Shown in pieces: positions 34,556 to 45,120 of a stretch of 64,000 nucleotides of DNA (positions within the stretch are counted from its first letter, which is position 1; the number at the start of each line of letters is the position of its first letter). The translations under genes and the position numbers were made by a program. The stretch spans positions 162,087,049 through 162,151,048 of the forward strand of contig CM019067.1 of NCBI GenBank assembly GCA_009667805.1, written 5' to 3'. This stretch comes from Leptobrachium leishanense. Lineage: Eukaryota; Chordata; Amphibia; Anura; Megophryidae. The notes beneath the pieces were generated by a model. It saw only the letters and a program-made list of their open reading frames with translations. It made no database searches and had not been told where the DNA came from.

Positions 34556-35100
34556 GCAGTATTACAATACTGCTGCTAAGGAGGAAAAACTGTGCCTGCA
34601 GATTTCTCCTTAGTGTTCTAGTTTTAGCTCTATATTACGGGACAGGTGCTTATTAAGCTGCCTGCCCCATAACGCAGTTCTAACTCCATAGGACTCCATT
34701 GGGGCTTCGACAGCCGGGTCACAAGACCTGCTGGATCTCGCCTCTCACGAGATCCTGTAGGTTCAGCGGAGTGATCGCGGAGAGAAACTAGGGACTTTTT
34801 TTGCCAGTCTCAATCTGCTCCCGGCAGGCCAGAAGAGGCGAATTGGGCCACTGTTCTCGCCGTGGGATGAGAGGTGAGCACCTGATTTTTTGGGGGATTT
34901 GTAGCTGGTGATAACTGATTCCGCAGAAGCAGAATCAGTTAGCACCAGCTCAGCTGTGGTTAACTTTCAAGTTATCTGCAGCGTGGTGTAATTAGCATTG
35001 GGACTTTGTAATCCTAATGCTAATTAACTCATTGCACTATCTGTTTTAAGCATAGGAAGCGCAAAGTACGGTAAGCTCATCACTCACTGTTGAATTATGT
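34556..35100. mobile_element. GGGC..TATTAC-type element, damaged right end
   Basis: Left end GGGCAGTATTACAATACTGC. Inside, GAAACTAGGGACTTTTTTTG and a CpG-rich middle follow the plan of 37311-37823, 50500-51112 and 52745-53477. The right end GAATTATGTAATAC runs straight into the minisatellite. Confidence 0.6.
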
Positions 35101-35600
35101 AATACTTAGATTGTAAACTCATGGGGTCAGGACCCCTTAGATTGTAAAATCATGCAACCCCTTAGATTGTAAACTCATGGGACCCCTTAGATTGTAAACT
35201 CATGGGACCCCTTAGATTGTAAACTCATGGGACCCCTTAGATTGTAAGCTCATGGGGCCCCTTAGATTGTAAAGTCATGGGATAGATTGTAAGCTCATGG
35301 GACCCCTTAGATTGTAAGCTTATGGGACCCCTTAGATTGTAAGCTCATGGGACCCCTTAGATTGTAAGCTCATGGGACCACTTAGATTGTAAACTCATGG
35401 GACCCCTTAGATTGTAAACTCATGGGATAGAATGTTCACTCATGGGACCCCTTAGATTGTAAACTCATGGGACCTCTTAGACTGTAAGCTCAATGGACCA
35501 CTTAGATTGTACACTCATGGGACCCCTTAGATTGTAAACTCATGGGACCCCTTAGGTTGTAAGCTCATGGGACCCATTAGATTGTAAGCTCATGGGGACA
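35100..35600. repeat. 25-27-bp minisatellite, about 19 units
   Basis: Tandem units of CCCCTTAGATTGTAAACTCA followed by TGGGA, with AAGCTC variants and a few short units. The unit resembles CTAGATTGTAAATTCCCATG in the 3' part of the L2 LINE at 10515-12247. Confidence 0.93.
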
Positions 35601-36163
35601 GGCTCAAGGTGGTGGGGTGCCCAGTTGCAGGGAGGCCAATACTAACCTTGTTCCAGCGTCTTGATCAAGTCCCCAGGTCTTCGCTGCTCAGGGCAGGGGT
35701 GATCCGCGAGGGGAAAAAAAAAAGATCCGTTGGAGAGGCACTTTGAGCGTGCCTCTCTAACGGATTTTTGTGGTCCCTCGTGCACGCCGGCTGGAAATCA
35801 CAGTGGCTGTGCGCGTGCAGCGGCGGTTGGATGCGCGCACCTAGCAGTATGCTGGTTGCACCCGCATATGAAGACGGTGGCGTGGCGACAGACACGCCGC
35901 CATCTTATTGCTTTATGGTATAGATTGTATTCCATTATAGTGAAGTTTACGATAGCCTTTATCATCTATAAAAAAAAATACATAGATATTGCACTTTATA
36001 GTTTTTGTATTTTAAATGGTAGAATTAATACCTTTTTACTGTAAGTATTTGCACAAAATTTAGTTGTAACTAAAAGTAGCTGTGTTTACTTTCATATGCG
36101 CACTGTTTTTCATGAAAAACATGTTTTAATGATGTTATTATTATTATTATTTTTCTTTTGCAG
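35601..36163 (+). other. Intron flank before the 168-bp exon
   Basis: 35700-35900 is a GC-rich segment with AGAGGCACTTTGAGCGTGCC forming a short hairpin. Then AT-rich sequence, an ATT run and the pyrimidine tract TTTTTCTTTTGCAG. Confidence 0.45.
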
Positions 36164-36331
36164 GCATAGTCAGAACCGCTTTACCAGATATGTGCAGAGA
36201 GAACAGGGAACATTACCAAGTGGTTATTCAGGCCAAAGATATGGGTGGCCAGATGGGAGGATTATCTGGGACCACCACGGTGAACATCACACTGACTGAT
36301 GTCAATGACAATCCGCCTAGATTCCCACAGA
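36164..36331 (+). CDS. cdh9: Type II classical cadherin, internal exon (end of EC2 and EC2-EC3 linker)
   Basis: A 168-bp exon between an acceptor ending TTTCTTTTGCAG and a GTAAGA donor. It enters and leaves in phase 1 and continues the 120-bp exon. The translation contains [16 protein letters not shown], then [16 protein letters not shown], and ends [18 protein letters not shown] is the calcium-binding linker between cadherin repeats. [19 protein letters not shown] is typical of the CDH6/9/10 branch. A cysteine stands in PDMCREN, where relatives usually have a small or polar residue; this is either a species difference or worth checking. The intron before it is 23,293 bp and the one after it 24,085 bp. 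The exon is intact. Confidence 0.95.
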
Positions 36332-37310
36332 GTAAGATGCGTTTAATACTTGTGCTGTGTTTAAAACCCTGTTTAAATTTGGTAATTTAACAGATACCAT
36401 CTGTGATACTCTTTTACAAACACGGATCTACTGCAGTGCCTGCATATAGCTGTTAGACAAATAAATGCAGTCACTTGTTTAATAGGACTTTGCTGTGTTT
36501 TGTTGTAAAAAATGTAAAACTAAATTAAACCTATCTATTTCTGTTGTCAGAAAATCTAATCTTTTGTTTAATATGTATAAACTGCATTATGGTTGTTGTT
36601 ATTATTATTATTATTATCTTTTATTCATACACATCAGCATATTCAGTGCTGTGTAAAGATGTAATGATTGCACATATAAAAATAAAATACAGTGTACTTT
36701 GACTTAAACTAGAAATGCTGAGGTTTCATCTTGTAAAAGCTTGCAAGAATCTTATGGTAGACAGCAAAGGTTTGTGTACTACATTGAATCCTTATCCAGT
36801 CTCTAGTTTGCTTATGTACCACATGAAAGATTGTTTTCAAACAGCAGTAATAACAAACATAGACAACACTATCATACTGTACAGATGGTAATGACACCGA
36901 TCGTAAAGAGCAACTAAATCAGATGATGCATGTCACCATAGCTACAGAGGAAGAAAGCTTCTCCAATATGCATCCATATACTAATTCAATTATAATTTAC
37001 CATTATTGTAAATTATTCTATGTTCTGTTGTTATACCCTAACTTATCTCATCCACGTTGCCATTCATCAGATCTTCTAAGTAGGGTACAAATATAACACA
37101 CGACACAAATAGAGCAAATATAATTTCAAAGTAGCATCTCTTTACAGTAATTAAGTCTAAGGCCGCATATTCTATATACCTGAAAATTGATTTATTTATG
37201 TGTACTATTTTTGGTGCAGCTCTTTACTGAATAATTTTTTTTTATTAAAAAGTATAAAACATCATTAAACATTTTTAAATCTCTGTTTATTAAAGACAAT
37301 GGCCCATATT
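36332..37310. other. AT-rich intronic DNA, nothing recognised
   Basis: A short (ATT)n run at about 36598-36618. No other supported feature. Confidence 0.5.
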
Positions 37311-37823
37311 ACATTCCTAAAGCTAAAATGGAGACGATAACAGTGAAATCCTGCACCGGCAGGTTTCTCCGTAGAGTCCCCAGTTTAACGGTAGATTCCA
37401 GGGCAGGCGCTACTTCAGCACTTTGCACCAGAATGAAGTGCTACCCTTGGTGATTCTCATGGTAGCACTTCTACACCGCCACAAGTATACCCTCCTGGAG
37501 TCCTTAGGACTCCATGGAGTGTTGTGCTTCCTGGTCTGCAGTGCTGCAGAGTGATCGCAGAGGGAGACTGGGGCCTATTTTTCCCCAGGCTCACTCTGCT
37601 CCCGGCGGCTTGATGCAGCAGAACGGGCCACTGTTCTTGCTGCACGATGAGAGGTGAGTATCGAATTTAATGGGGGTAGGGTTCAAGATGGTGCCAAACG
37701 ATTCTGTAAAAGCGGAATTACTTAGCACTAGCTTTTAGGACTCACTAAAAATGTATTTAGCCCATCAGTGCGGTAACTAGTACTAGGACTTCGTAATACA
37801 ATACTTATCCTAATGCTAATTAA
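37311..37823. mobile_element. GGGC..TATTAC-type element, right end lost
   Basis: Left end GGCCCATATTACATTCCTAA, middle with CAGGCTCACTCTGCTCCCGG, right part CCTAATGCTAATTAA as in the element at 34556. It is interrupted by the hAT element that follows, and beyond that by a SINE head. Confidence 0.6.
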
Positions 37824-38149
37824 GAGAGGCATTTATGGAAAAAAAAATCATCCGAAACGGAATTCGTTCACATACCATTTTGTTTGTTATTTCGGATCGA
37901 TCCATTTCGTTTTGATTCAGATCGATTTGGGTGGCATAAAAAGAAAAAAGCTGTTTAATTAGTGTTAGACTTAGTAAATACATTGGATTCAGCACCACAG
38001 GCCAATTGACATCGAAGTACGGTGCAGTTCGGCAGACTCCAGTGGGAGCAAAATTGGCCCATAGAAAAACATTGAATGAATGATTCCTATGTACTAATCG
38101 CCGAGGTTCAGAGAAAAAAAATCTCAGGGACTCGGGTGAATGTCAGAGA

Positions 38150-38545
38150 CTTTCCTTGGATTTGCGTTTCTTTTCCCACCTGGATTTATCCTTGGACTCT
38201 TTTTTATGGTTGGAACATTTTCCCGGCTGCTGCTGAGGACTGTTGGCTTCAATCAAGATGAAGAGACGTTACAGCTGTCCCACTGTGGATTTATTTCCTT
38301 GGATTTGTGCTTTTTTTCCTGTCTGGATTTATCTTTGGACACTTTTTATGGTTGGAACATTTTCCCAGGATGAAGCTGAGAACCTTGGCTTCAATCAAGT
38401 TGAAGAGGAGATAAAGCCTTCCCGATGTGGATTTATTTCCTTGGATTTGTGATTTTTTTTTCTCTGCCTGGATTTATCTTTGGACTCTTTATGGTTGGAC
38501 TATTTTTACGGGCTAAATCTGAGGACCATTGCCTTCAATCAAGGT
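38150..38545. repeat. 142-bp tandem repeat, about 2.8 units
   Basis: Units align at GGATTTG positions 38158, 38301 and 38443, with TTTATGGTTGGAACATTTTC and GGCTTCAATCAAG in each. Overlapping open frames are artefacts. Confidence 0.88.
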
Positions 38546-38884
38546 GATGAGAATGGTGAGTATGAAAGGAACTCTGCACTAAAAATGGGGAAGTCTCTCT
38601 TTTGGCCTTAAAAAAATGAGCAGAGGTTGCGGACAGCCTCTGCCCAATTATTTTTTATTTTATTTTGCCTCATTTTATTGACCTTTTGTCCCTTGCCATT
38701 CACAGCTTCTCCTCTTCGGCTCAGGAAGTCCAGAACCCAGAAGTCCCTGAGGCTTTTTAGAGCTATTTGTGCTTCCTGTGCTTCTTGCACAGTAAAGGAA
38801 ATGCAAATTGCGAACTGTAATGGGACTTGCGAACTTTATATATGCAAGTCCCCTAGTACCTGCTCAGAATGATGGACCGAACAA

Positions 38885-39590
38885 TCGCGACCCTGAGATT
38901 CTGAACATTCACCCAAATTCTCGGGTCTCAGGGTGAATGTTAAAAGACCCTAGGATTCTGAACATTCACTTAGAGACCCTGAGATTCTGGACATACACCC
39001 AGAGACCCTGAGATTCTGAACATACACCCATAAAACCCTGAGATTCTGAGTGAATGTTTAGAATCTCAGTGTCTCAGGGTGAGTGTTCAGAATCTCAGAG
39101 TCTCTGGGTGTATGTTCAGAATCTCAGGGTCTCTAAGTGAATGTTCAAAATCTCAGTGTCTCTGGGTGAATGTTCAGAATCCCAGTGTCTCAGGGTGAGT
39201 GCTCAGAATCTTAGGGTCTTCTTGTGATTGCTCAGAATCTCGGGTTGAATGTTCAGAGACCCTGAGGTCCTGAGCATTCACCCACAGACCCTGAGATTCT
39301 GGATGCATATTAAGAATCTCAGGGCCTCAGGGTAAATGTTCAGAATATCAGGGTCTCAGTGGGAATGTTTAGAATCTCAGGGTCTTAGGGTGAATGTTCG
39401 GAGACCTTGAGATTTTGAACATTTACCCAGAGACCCTGAGACTCTGAACATAGTCCCTGAGACCCTGAGATTCTGAACATAAACCTAGAGATCCTGAGAT
39501 TCTTGGTGATTATTCAGAATCTCAGGGTCTGAAGGTGAATGTTCAAAATCTCAGGGTCTCTTACATTCACCCCTAAATCCCTGAGATTTT
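38885..39590. repeat. 29-bp unit array with alternating orientation
   Basis: The unit GACCCTGAGATTCTGAACAT plus TCACCCAGA occurs about 20 times. It is forward at 38893-39050, reversed at 39050-39255, forward to about 39300, reversed to 39400, forward to 39510 and reversed to 39575. Confidence 0.9.
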
Positions 39591-39974
39591 TTTACCACAC
39601 TATGGTGCACTTATGCACACTTCAGTGATTTGTACATATAAATCATTCATTCAGTGTTTCTCTATGGGCCAATTTTGCTGGTGCGAAAGTGTGCCGAACT
39701 GCACCAAATTGCTCCACACTTTTCCATCAATTGGCCTGTTGTGGTGAAACCAGTAGTCTTAGCACCGCATAGGTTAATTGACAGGGAAATACTTTTTTTC
39801 CTGTGCAAAACGTCATAACGAATAGGTTCGTTTTAACGTATCGATCCAAATCAATTTGTTACAAAACATTGTCAAGTTTCAAATGTGATTCAGACGAAAT
39901 CTATTTGTTATTTTGAAAGTACTTCAGAAATAGGAATTGGAATTTTGAAACGAAACGCACACCTCTACTAATTA

Positions 39975-40070
39975 GCCGGCTGGGTGGAGTAGAGGTAACA
40001 TCACTGCTCTGTGTGGAGAGAGCCTGTGGAGACTTGGGTTCAATACCAGCAAGAGCACCTACAGTTAGCG
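39975..40070 (+). mobile_element. SINE head, truncated
   Basis: CCGGCTGGGTGGAGTAGAGG, then GGGTTCAATACCAGCAAGAG: the A and B box region of the SINE at 3526. It lacks body and tail. Confidence 0.75.
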
Positions 40071-40187
40071 TTCAGTATGTAACTAGGAATGAGCTGTTCG
40101 GTTTAAAAGTTTGCGAACTTCGAACTTTTTGGGATGTTCACAAAGTTCGATTTTTTTTTTTTTAAAAAAAGTATAAAAAATGCTTAA

Positions 40188-41278
40188 CCCCTTAGTGACC
40201 GGGCGGTTTTACAAAAATCCGTCTATTCAACCCACACATATTATACACCCTTTTTCCCGCCATTAAATGGACTTTCTAGAAATACCATTATTTCCATCAT
40301 ATCGAATAATTTACTATTAAAAAAATATAAAAATATGATGAAAAAATTGTAAAAACACACTTTTTCGTAACTTAATCCCCAAAATCTACAACCACCCAAA
40401 AAGACCCTGGCTAAATACGTTCAAAATTTTGTCCCGAGACTAGAAATACCCAATATTTACATGCGTTTGCTTTTTAACCCCACTGCTGAGACAGTTCACC
40501 TATGTGCGCTGCGCTCATTCTGACCATTTTGTGCTAATTATTTTTAGATGAAAGCCTAGGTCTATTTAATTAAACCCCCCCAGACAAAAAAAACTTAAAA
40601 GAAAAAAACATTTTTTTATTTTATTTAATTTTTTTATAATTTTTTTTTATTTTTTTTATTTTTGTTTAAAACCAAACCTGGTCATGTTTGGTATCATTGG
40701 AAAGGCCATAATCAGGCCTTTCAAATGATGTCAAATATGACCATCTAACGGCCATGGATCGGGAGATAAAGGGATCCATAGGATCCCCTTATCTCTACAT
40801 GGCAGCTAGATGGTTAACTGGCCCACTGACATCCTCACACATATGGTGAGATTGTCAGTGGGTGGGGGGGGACCTGGAGGCTTGGATGACATCCAAGATG
40901 TCAGCCCCCCTCCAGGATCGAATCGCGTTTTGGCGCCAATTAGACTCTCCCCTCTCCAGCAGTGCAAACGGCATCTCCCTAGCTTCAATGGTTGGGGAGA
41001 TAGAGGGCTCCGAAGGAGCCCCCCCTCCCCTCCATTGAATTGTATGGGGACGCCTGCTGATGACGTCACCATGCAGCGTGGCGACGTCATCAGCCTCGCC
41101 TGCCCATGTAAATCACATGGGCATGCTTCCTCCCTGCCAGATCGCCGTGGGATCCAGCGAGGGAGGTTTGTATCGGGCGGGAGGGGGATTAGGCACCGCT
41201 GACGTACCCTGTACGTCTGCGGGTCTAAGGGAGACCTGTGGATAGGACGTACAGGGTACGTCAGGGGTCCTTAAGGGG
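40188..41278. mobile_element. TTAA-type (piggyBac-like) non-autonomous element, 1.09 kb
   Basis: Flanked by TTAA at 40184-40187 and 41279-41282. Ends CCCCTTAGTGACCGGGCGG and GGTCCTTAAGGGG. The inner part shows TGGCCAT inverted pairs, a GC-rich block with CCAAGATGTCAGC, and GACGTACCCTGTACGTC near the right end. Duplicated TTAA and C-run ends are the mark of piggyBac. No transposase, so superfamily assignment is by ends only. Confidence 0.78.
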
Positions 41279-41282
41279 TTAA

Positions 41283-41400
41283 AAAATACAAAAAAATCTA
41301 GAAATAAAGAGACTCTTTACTGCAGAATATTATAAGCAACGGTTTATTAGATATTGAATTAAAACGGGAATATTTTTAACATTGAAGCCTATGGGATAAA
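41283..41400 (-). repeat. Shared internal module, reverse orientation
   Basis: On the minus strand it reads CCCATAGGCTTCAATGTTAA, then AATATTCCCGTTTTAATTCA, then CTGCAGTAAAGAGTCTCTTT, as inside the 0.9-kb family (e.g. 905-1005). Here it lies in a hAT element. Confidence 0.85.
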
Positions 41401-41850
41401 ACATTCTTGTTACTAAAACATCAGGCAGACACGGCCCTCTAATCAGGCACTGTAGAGGGCAGCCTGCCAGGCCTCCCAAGGATCCCCTTGAGGAGCATGC
41501 GGCTGCTGGATGACAGAGCTGCGACTGTGTGGGCTAGCCGCCCGGATGCATGTGGCAGAGACAGGCAGCGCAGGGAGGGAGCCACTGCACCTGCAGCCAC
41601 GGCAGATCCCCCCCCCACAACCAGGATCCAGGGAGCCCCCACTGACCACCAGGCTAAGGTAAGGCGACACATTTCTAAAAAAAAAAAATCTGAGGACATT
41701 TTTAAATGTCCCCAGGAACATAAAATAAAACTTTTTTTCTTTCTCTACCTTGCTGAATGTATTTAATTATATATATTAGATACACTCAGCCAGGTAGAGG
41801 GGGGTGGCATGTGGGCTGCGCGGGGTCTCAGGCAGTGGTTTGTTTTTTTT

Positions 41851-43140
41851 GTGTGTATATTTTTAGCAAATTTATAGGGGAAGGTAAGGGCAGGTATGAT
41901 ATATATATATAGATAAGATATATATCTATATTCTTGTAAAGATACACCTCGAAAGTAGAGACTCACAAGTCGGAGTAGGTTTCAATAGTAGTATATATAT
42001 GGTTTATTCACTGCAATGCATTGGGTCATTCAATACAGACGGAATGACAATGGGCTTTGTCTTACCCAAGCTTTTATACATTTTGTGTCAATATTACAGG
42101 CTATGTAGGGCATAATTCCAATAATGACGTATCATCGACGTACATTCCCAAAAACCTGCATTCAGTCAAATTGTGCCCTTTAACCTTACATTTGCTGATG
42201 CTTGACATATTTGACAAACCTTGGCACATGATGCTCTTTCTCATGGCACTGAAACATGTTATGTGTTGCGCAACTTGTCAACAACCTTTTGCTTTACATC
42301 TGTTATCTCACTAATGTCAACAATATCCTGAACGATGTTATGAGTTTCATGAAGATAAATAAACGATTCTCAGAAGGCCTTGGCTTCAGCTGGAATTTCC
42401 CTAATTCTCCTTGTGAGCCTGTTAGGAAATAACCATGACCGCCGTGCGGTCCATCTCCCATAATCCTTAGCTGTTAGGCTGGCTATCCTTGTGTAAGGAG
42501 AATATGATACAGGAACAAAACCAATTTGCTCTTGCTCTTACATGCCTCATTAACACTTTTCGGTGTACGGTAATGTGTACGTATTTATGAAACGATTTAT
42601 ATGTATACTGATGCAAATGCATTTATCTACATGGATTTGCATTATGGTTATTATATAAAGCAAAGCAGACACAGATACATTTATTTACATGTATCCGGAG
42701 ATATAGTAAAACATATATTATTTTACTGAGATGTGTTTCCATCGTATCCTTCTTATAAATATATATATCCAGACTTGTATTACACACACATTTTGGCAAC
42801 TAATTGCCCCCCCCCCATTTGGCTGATCCCTCCAGAAGAAACGTTGAACCCGATAGAGCAGAGAATAAGATATATATTCTCTGTTCTGTCGGGTTCAACA
42901 TTTCTTCTGGAGGGATCAGCCAAATTGGGGGGGGGGGGCGCATTTAGTTGAGATTGTCCACATGCCACCCCCCCATGTGTGTATGTGTATAAATGGTCTG
43001 AGGTCTGTGGGTGGGTGTATATATATATATCTGCGTGTTGATATATACATATATATAGGTCTGCCTGTTGATATATACGTATATGTCTGTGTGTGGTATC
43101 AATGCATCCCTACTCTATACACAGCACTCCGTGTCCCTAT
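41851..43140 (+). repeat. Duplicated segment, copy 1
   Basis: GTGTGTATATTTTTAGCAAA to TACTCTATACACAGCACTC is repeated at 44303-45120. Copy 1 has about 800 bp (41937-42750) absent from copy 2. It contains a palindrome around 42835-42915 (CCGATAGAGCAGAGAATA and inverse). Confidence 0.85.
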
Positions 43141-43733
43141 AATATATATGATCAGGGGTTACCTTTTTTTTATATTCTTATACTATTCCTATTAAATTAA
43201 CAGTAATTTTTTATGTATTTTATTCAGTAGAAACCTTTTTTGCCTATATAACATGTGCTTTGTGAAAATAAAACGGTTTTGTATGTACATTTTAATTTAG
43301 TTAGTGGATTCCTGTCCAGTGTGGTGAGAAGCAAACGTAATGCAGTGTAGACATGCTGCGAGGTGGAGCGAAGTCAAGTCTGCAAAATGTTTGCTTCTCT
43401 TCGCTACGCTGTGCGCCGCTACACGCTCAGTGTGTCTCAGCCTTTATTCTCGCATCGCTAGCTTACCGAATCAGTTTGTATACTTGTTACTGACCCTGCT
43501 TGTTCTGAGGACCCGATGTGTTGCCGACTTTGCCTGCCATTTGACTATTCTATCTGTGTATTCCCTGCCTTTTCTGTTTGCTTCCTGTTGCTACTGGTGT
43601 GCGTCGATTCTCACCATATACAGTAGCGCAGTACAAGTGCCTAAACATTGCTGACCCGGTTTTGTTATAGCTGCTGATGTAACTGAATAGATCGGGGATC
43701 TCTTCTGCTTTACCAAAAACCTCCACCACTGTA

Positions 43734-44060
43734 CTCTTCCACAATACCTCAGAGAGGTTACGGTGTGAAGGCACTTGCTGCCACCAAAGGCACAATATTT
43801 GGGTGCACTGCCACTGACGCCTATATCAGATTCATATCATTTTAATATTGGACCACAGGGTCCAGCGCTGCTCTCTTCCACAATACCACAGAGGGGTTAC
43901 GGTGTGAAGGCACTTGCTGCCACCAAAGGCACAATATTTGGGTGCACTGACGCCTGTACCAGATTCATATAATTTTAATATTTGACCGCAGGGTCCAACC
44001 CTGCACTCTTCCACAATACCACAGAGAGATTATGGTGTGACGGCACTGTTGCCGACACTA
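43734..44060. repeat. 133-139-bp tandem repeat, 2.4 units
   Basis: CTCTTCCACAATACC starts at 43734, 43873 and 44006, followed by GGTGTGAAGGCACTTGCTGC and AGATTCATAT. Confidence 0.9.
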
Positions 44061-44302
44061 AAAGCCCAATTTTAAAGCACCTATTGTTACTTCCATCCAA
44101 AGCCTGCATAAGTTTCACCATAATTTAGCCAAAACAAATCAATAAACTTGTTCCGCGTGCTCTAAAATGTCTCTTTTCATACAGGCTGCCGCCCCAAGCA
44201 GTTGTTTATGAATAGATTAACCACTTCGCTGCGGAGGACGCGCTCAGCGCGTCCTGCCGCAGGAAGGGTTGGCTGCGGAAGACGCGCTGAGCGTTTTTTT
44301 TG

Positions 44303-45120
44303 TGTGTATATTTTTAGCAAATTTATAGGGGAAGGTAAGGGCAGGTATGATATATATATATATATAGATAAGATATATATCTATATTCTTATAAATATAT
44401 ACATCCAGACTTGTATTACACACACATTTTGGCAACTAATTGCCCCCCTATTTGGCTGATCCCTCCAGAACAAACGTTGAACCCGATAGAGCAGAGAATA
44501 ATATATATATTCTCTGCACTGTCGGGTTCAACATTTCTTCTGGAGGGATCAGCCAAATGGGGGGGGGCGCATTTAGTTGAGATTGTCCACATGCCACCCC
44601 CCCATGTGCGTATGTGTATAAATGGTCTGAGGTCTGTGGGTGGGTGTATATACAGTGGCAAGAGAAAGTATGTGAACCCTTTGGGATTACGTGGAGTTTT
44701 GCATGAATTGGTCATAAAATGTGCTCTGATCTTCATCTAAGTCACAACAATTTGAAAAACACAGTCTGCTTAAACTAATACAACACAAACATTATATGTT
44801 TTCATGTGTTTATTGAACATAACATGTAAACATTCACAGTGCAGGGTGGAAAAAGTAGGTGAACCCCCAGCCTAATGACTTTTCCAAGAGCTAATTGGAG
44901 CCAGGAGTGAGCCAACCTTGAGTCCAATCAGTGTGATATTATTTGATGTGTTGCTGAAAGCTGTCCTGCCCTGTCCCAAAGGGTTCACATACTTTTTCTT
45001 GTCACTGTATATATATATCTGCGCGTTGATATATACGTATATATAGGTCTGCGTGTTGATATATACGTATATGTCTGTGTGTGTGGTATCAATGCATCCC
45101 TACTCTATACACAGCACTCT
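44303..45120 (+). repeat. Duplicated segment, copy 2
   Basis: Matches 41851-41937 and 42750-43140. It is interrupted by the Tc1 derivative at 44653-45007. The palindrome CCGATAGAGCAGAGAATA is at 44480-44550. Confidence 0.85.
44653..45007. mobile_element. 355-bp Tc1 deletion derivative (family 2)
   Basis: Starts CAGTGGCAAGAGAAAGTATG and ends TTTTTCTTGTCACTG between TA pairs (44651-44652, 45008-45009). Both ends match the Tc1 element at 51282-53620, but all transposase sequence is gone. Copy 1 of the duplication (about 43018) lacks it. Confidence 0.92.

Larger units (their letters stand above)
12871..36163 (+). other. Cadherin intron, 23.3 kb
   Basis: Phase-1 GT-AG intron. Its bulk is transposable elements and tandem repeats, listed separately. 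I see no conserved-looking block that would suggest an unannotated exon. Confidence 0.85.
37824..39967. mobile_element. hAT-type foldback element with internal repeat arrays
   Basis: The ends resemble TAGAGGTGTGCGTTTCG (right, inverted; left degraded). It is flanked by CTAATTAA (37816-37823) and CTAATTAG (39968-39975), an 8-bp duplication with one change. Inside the termini, arms at 37985-38095 and 39625-39745 are inverted copies (GGCCAATT..., AAAATTGGCCCATAGA). Between them are a 142-bp tandem repeat and a two-orientation array of 29-bp units. No transposase. Confidence 0.75.

Noticed and set aside
35100..35600. CRISPR-like regularly spaced repeats
   Set aside because: The 25-27-bp units are contiguous with no unique spacers, so this is a minisatellite.
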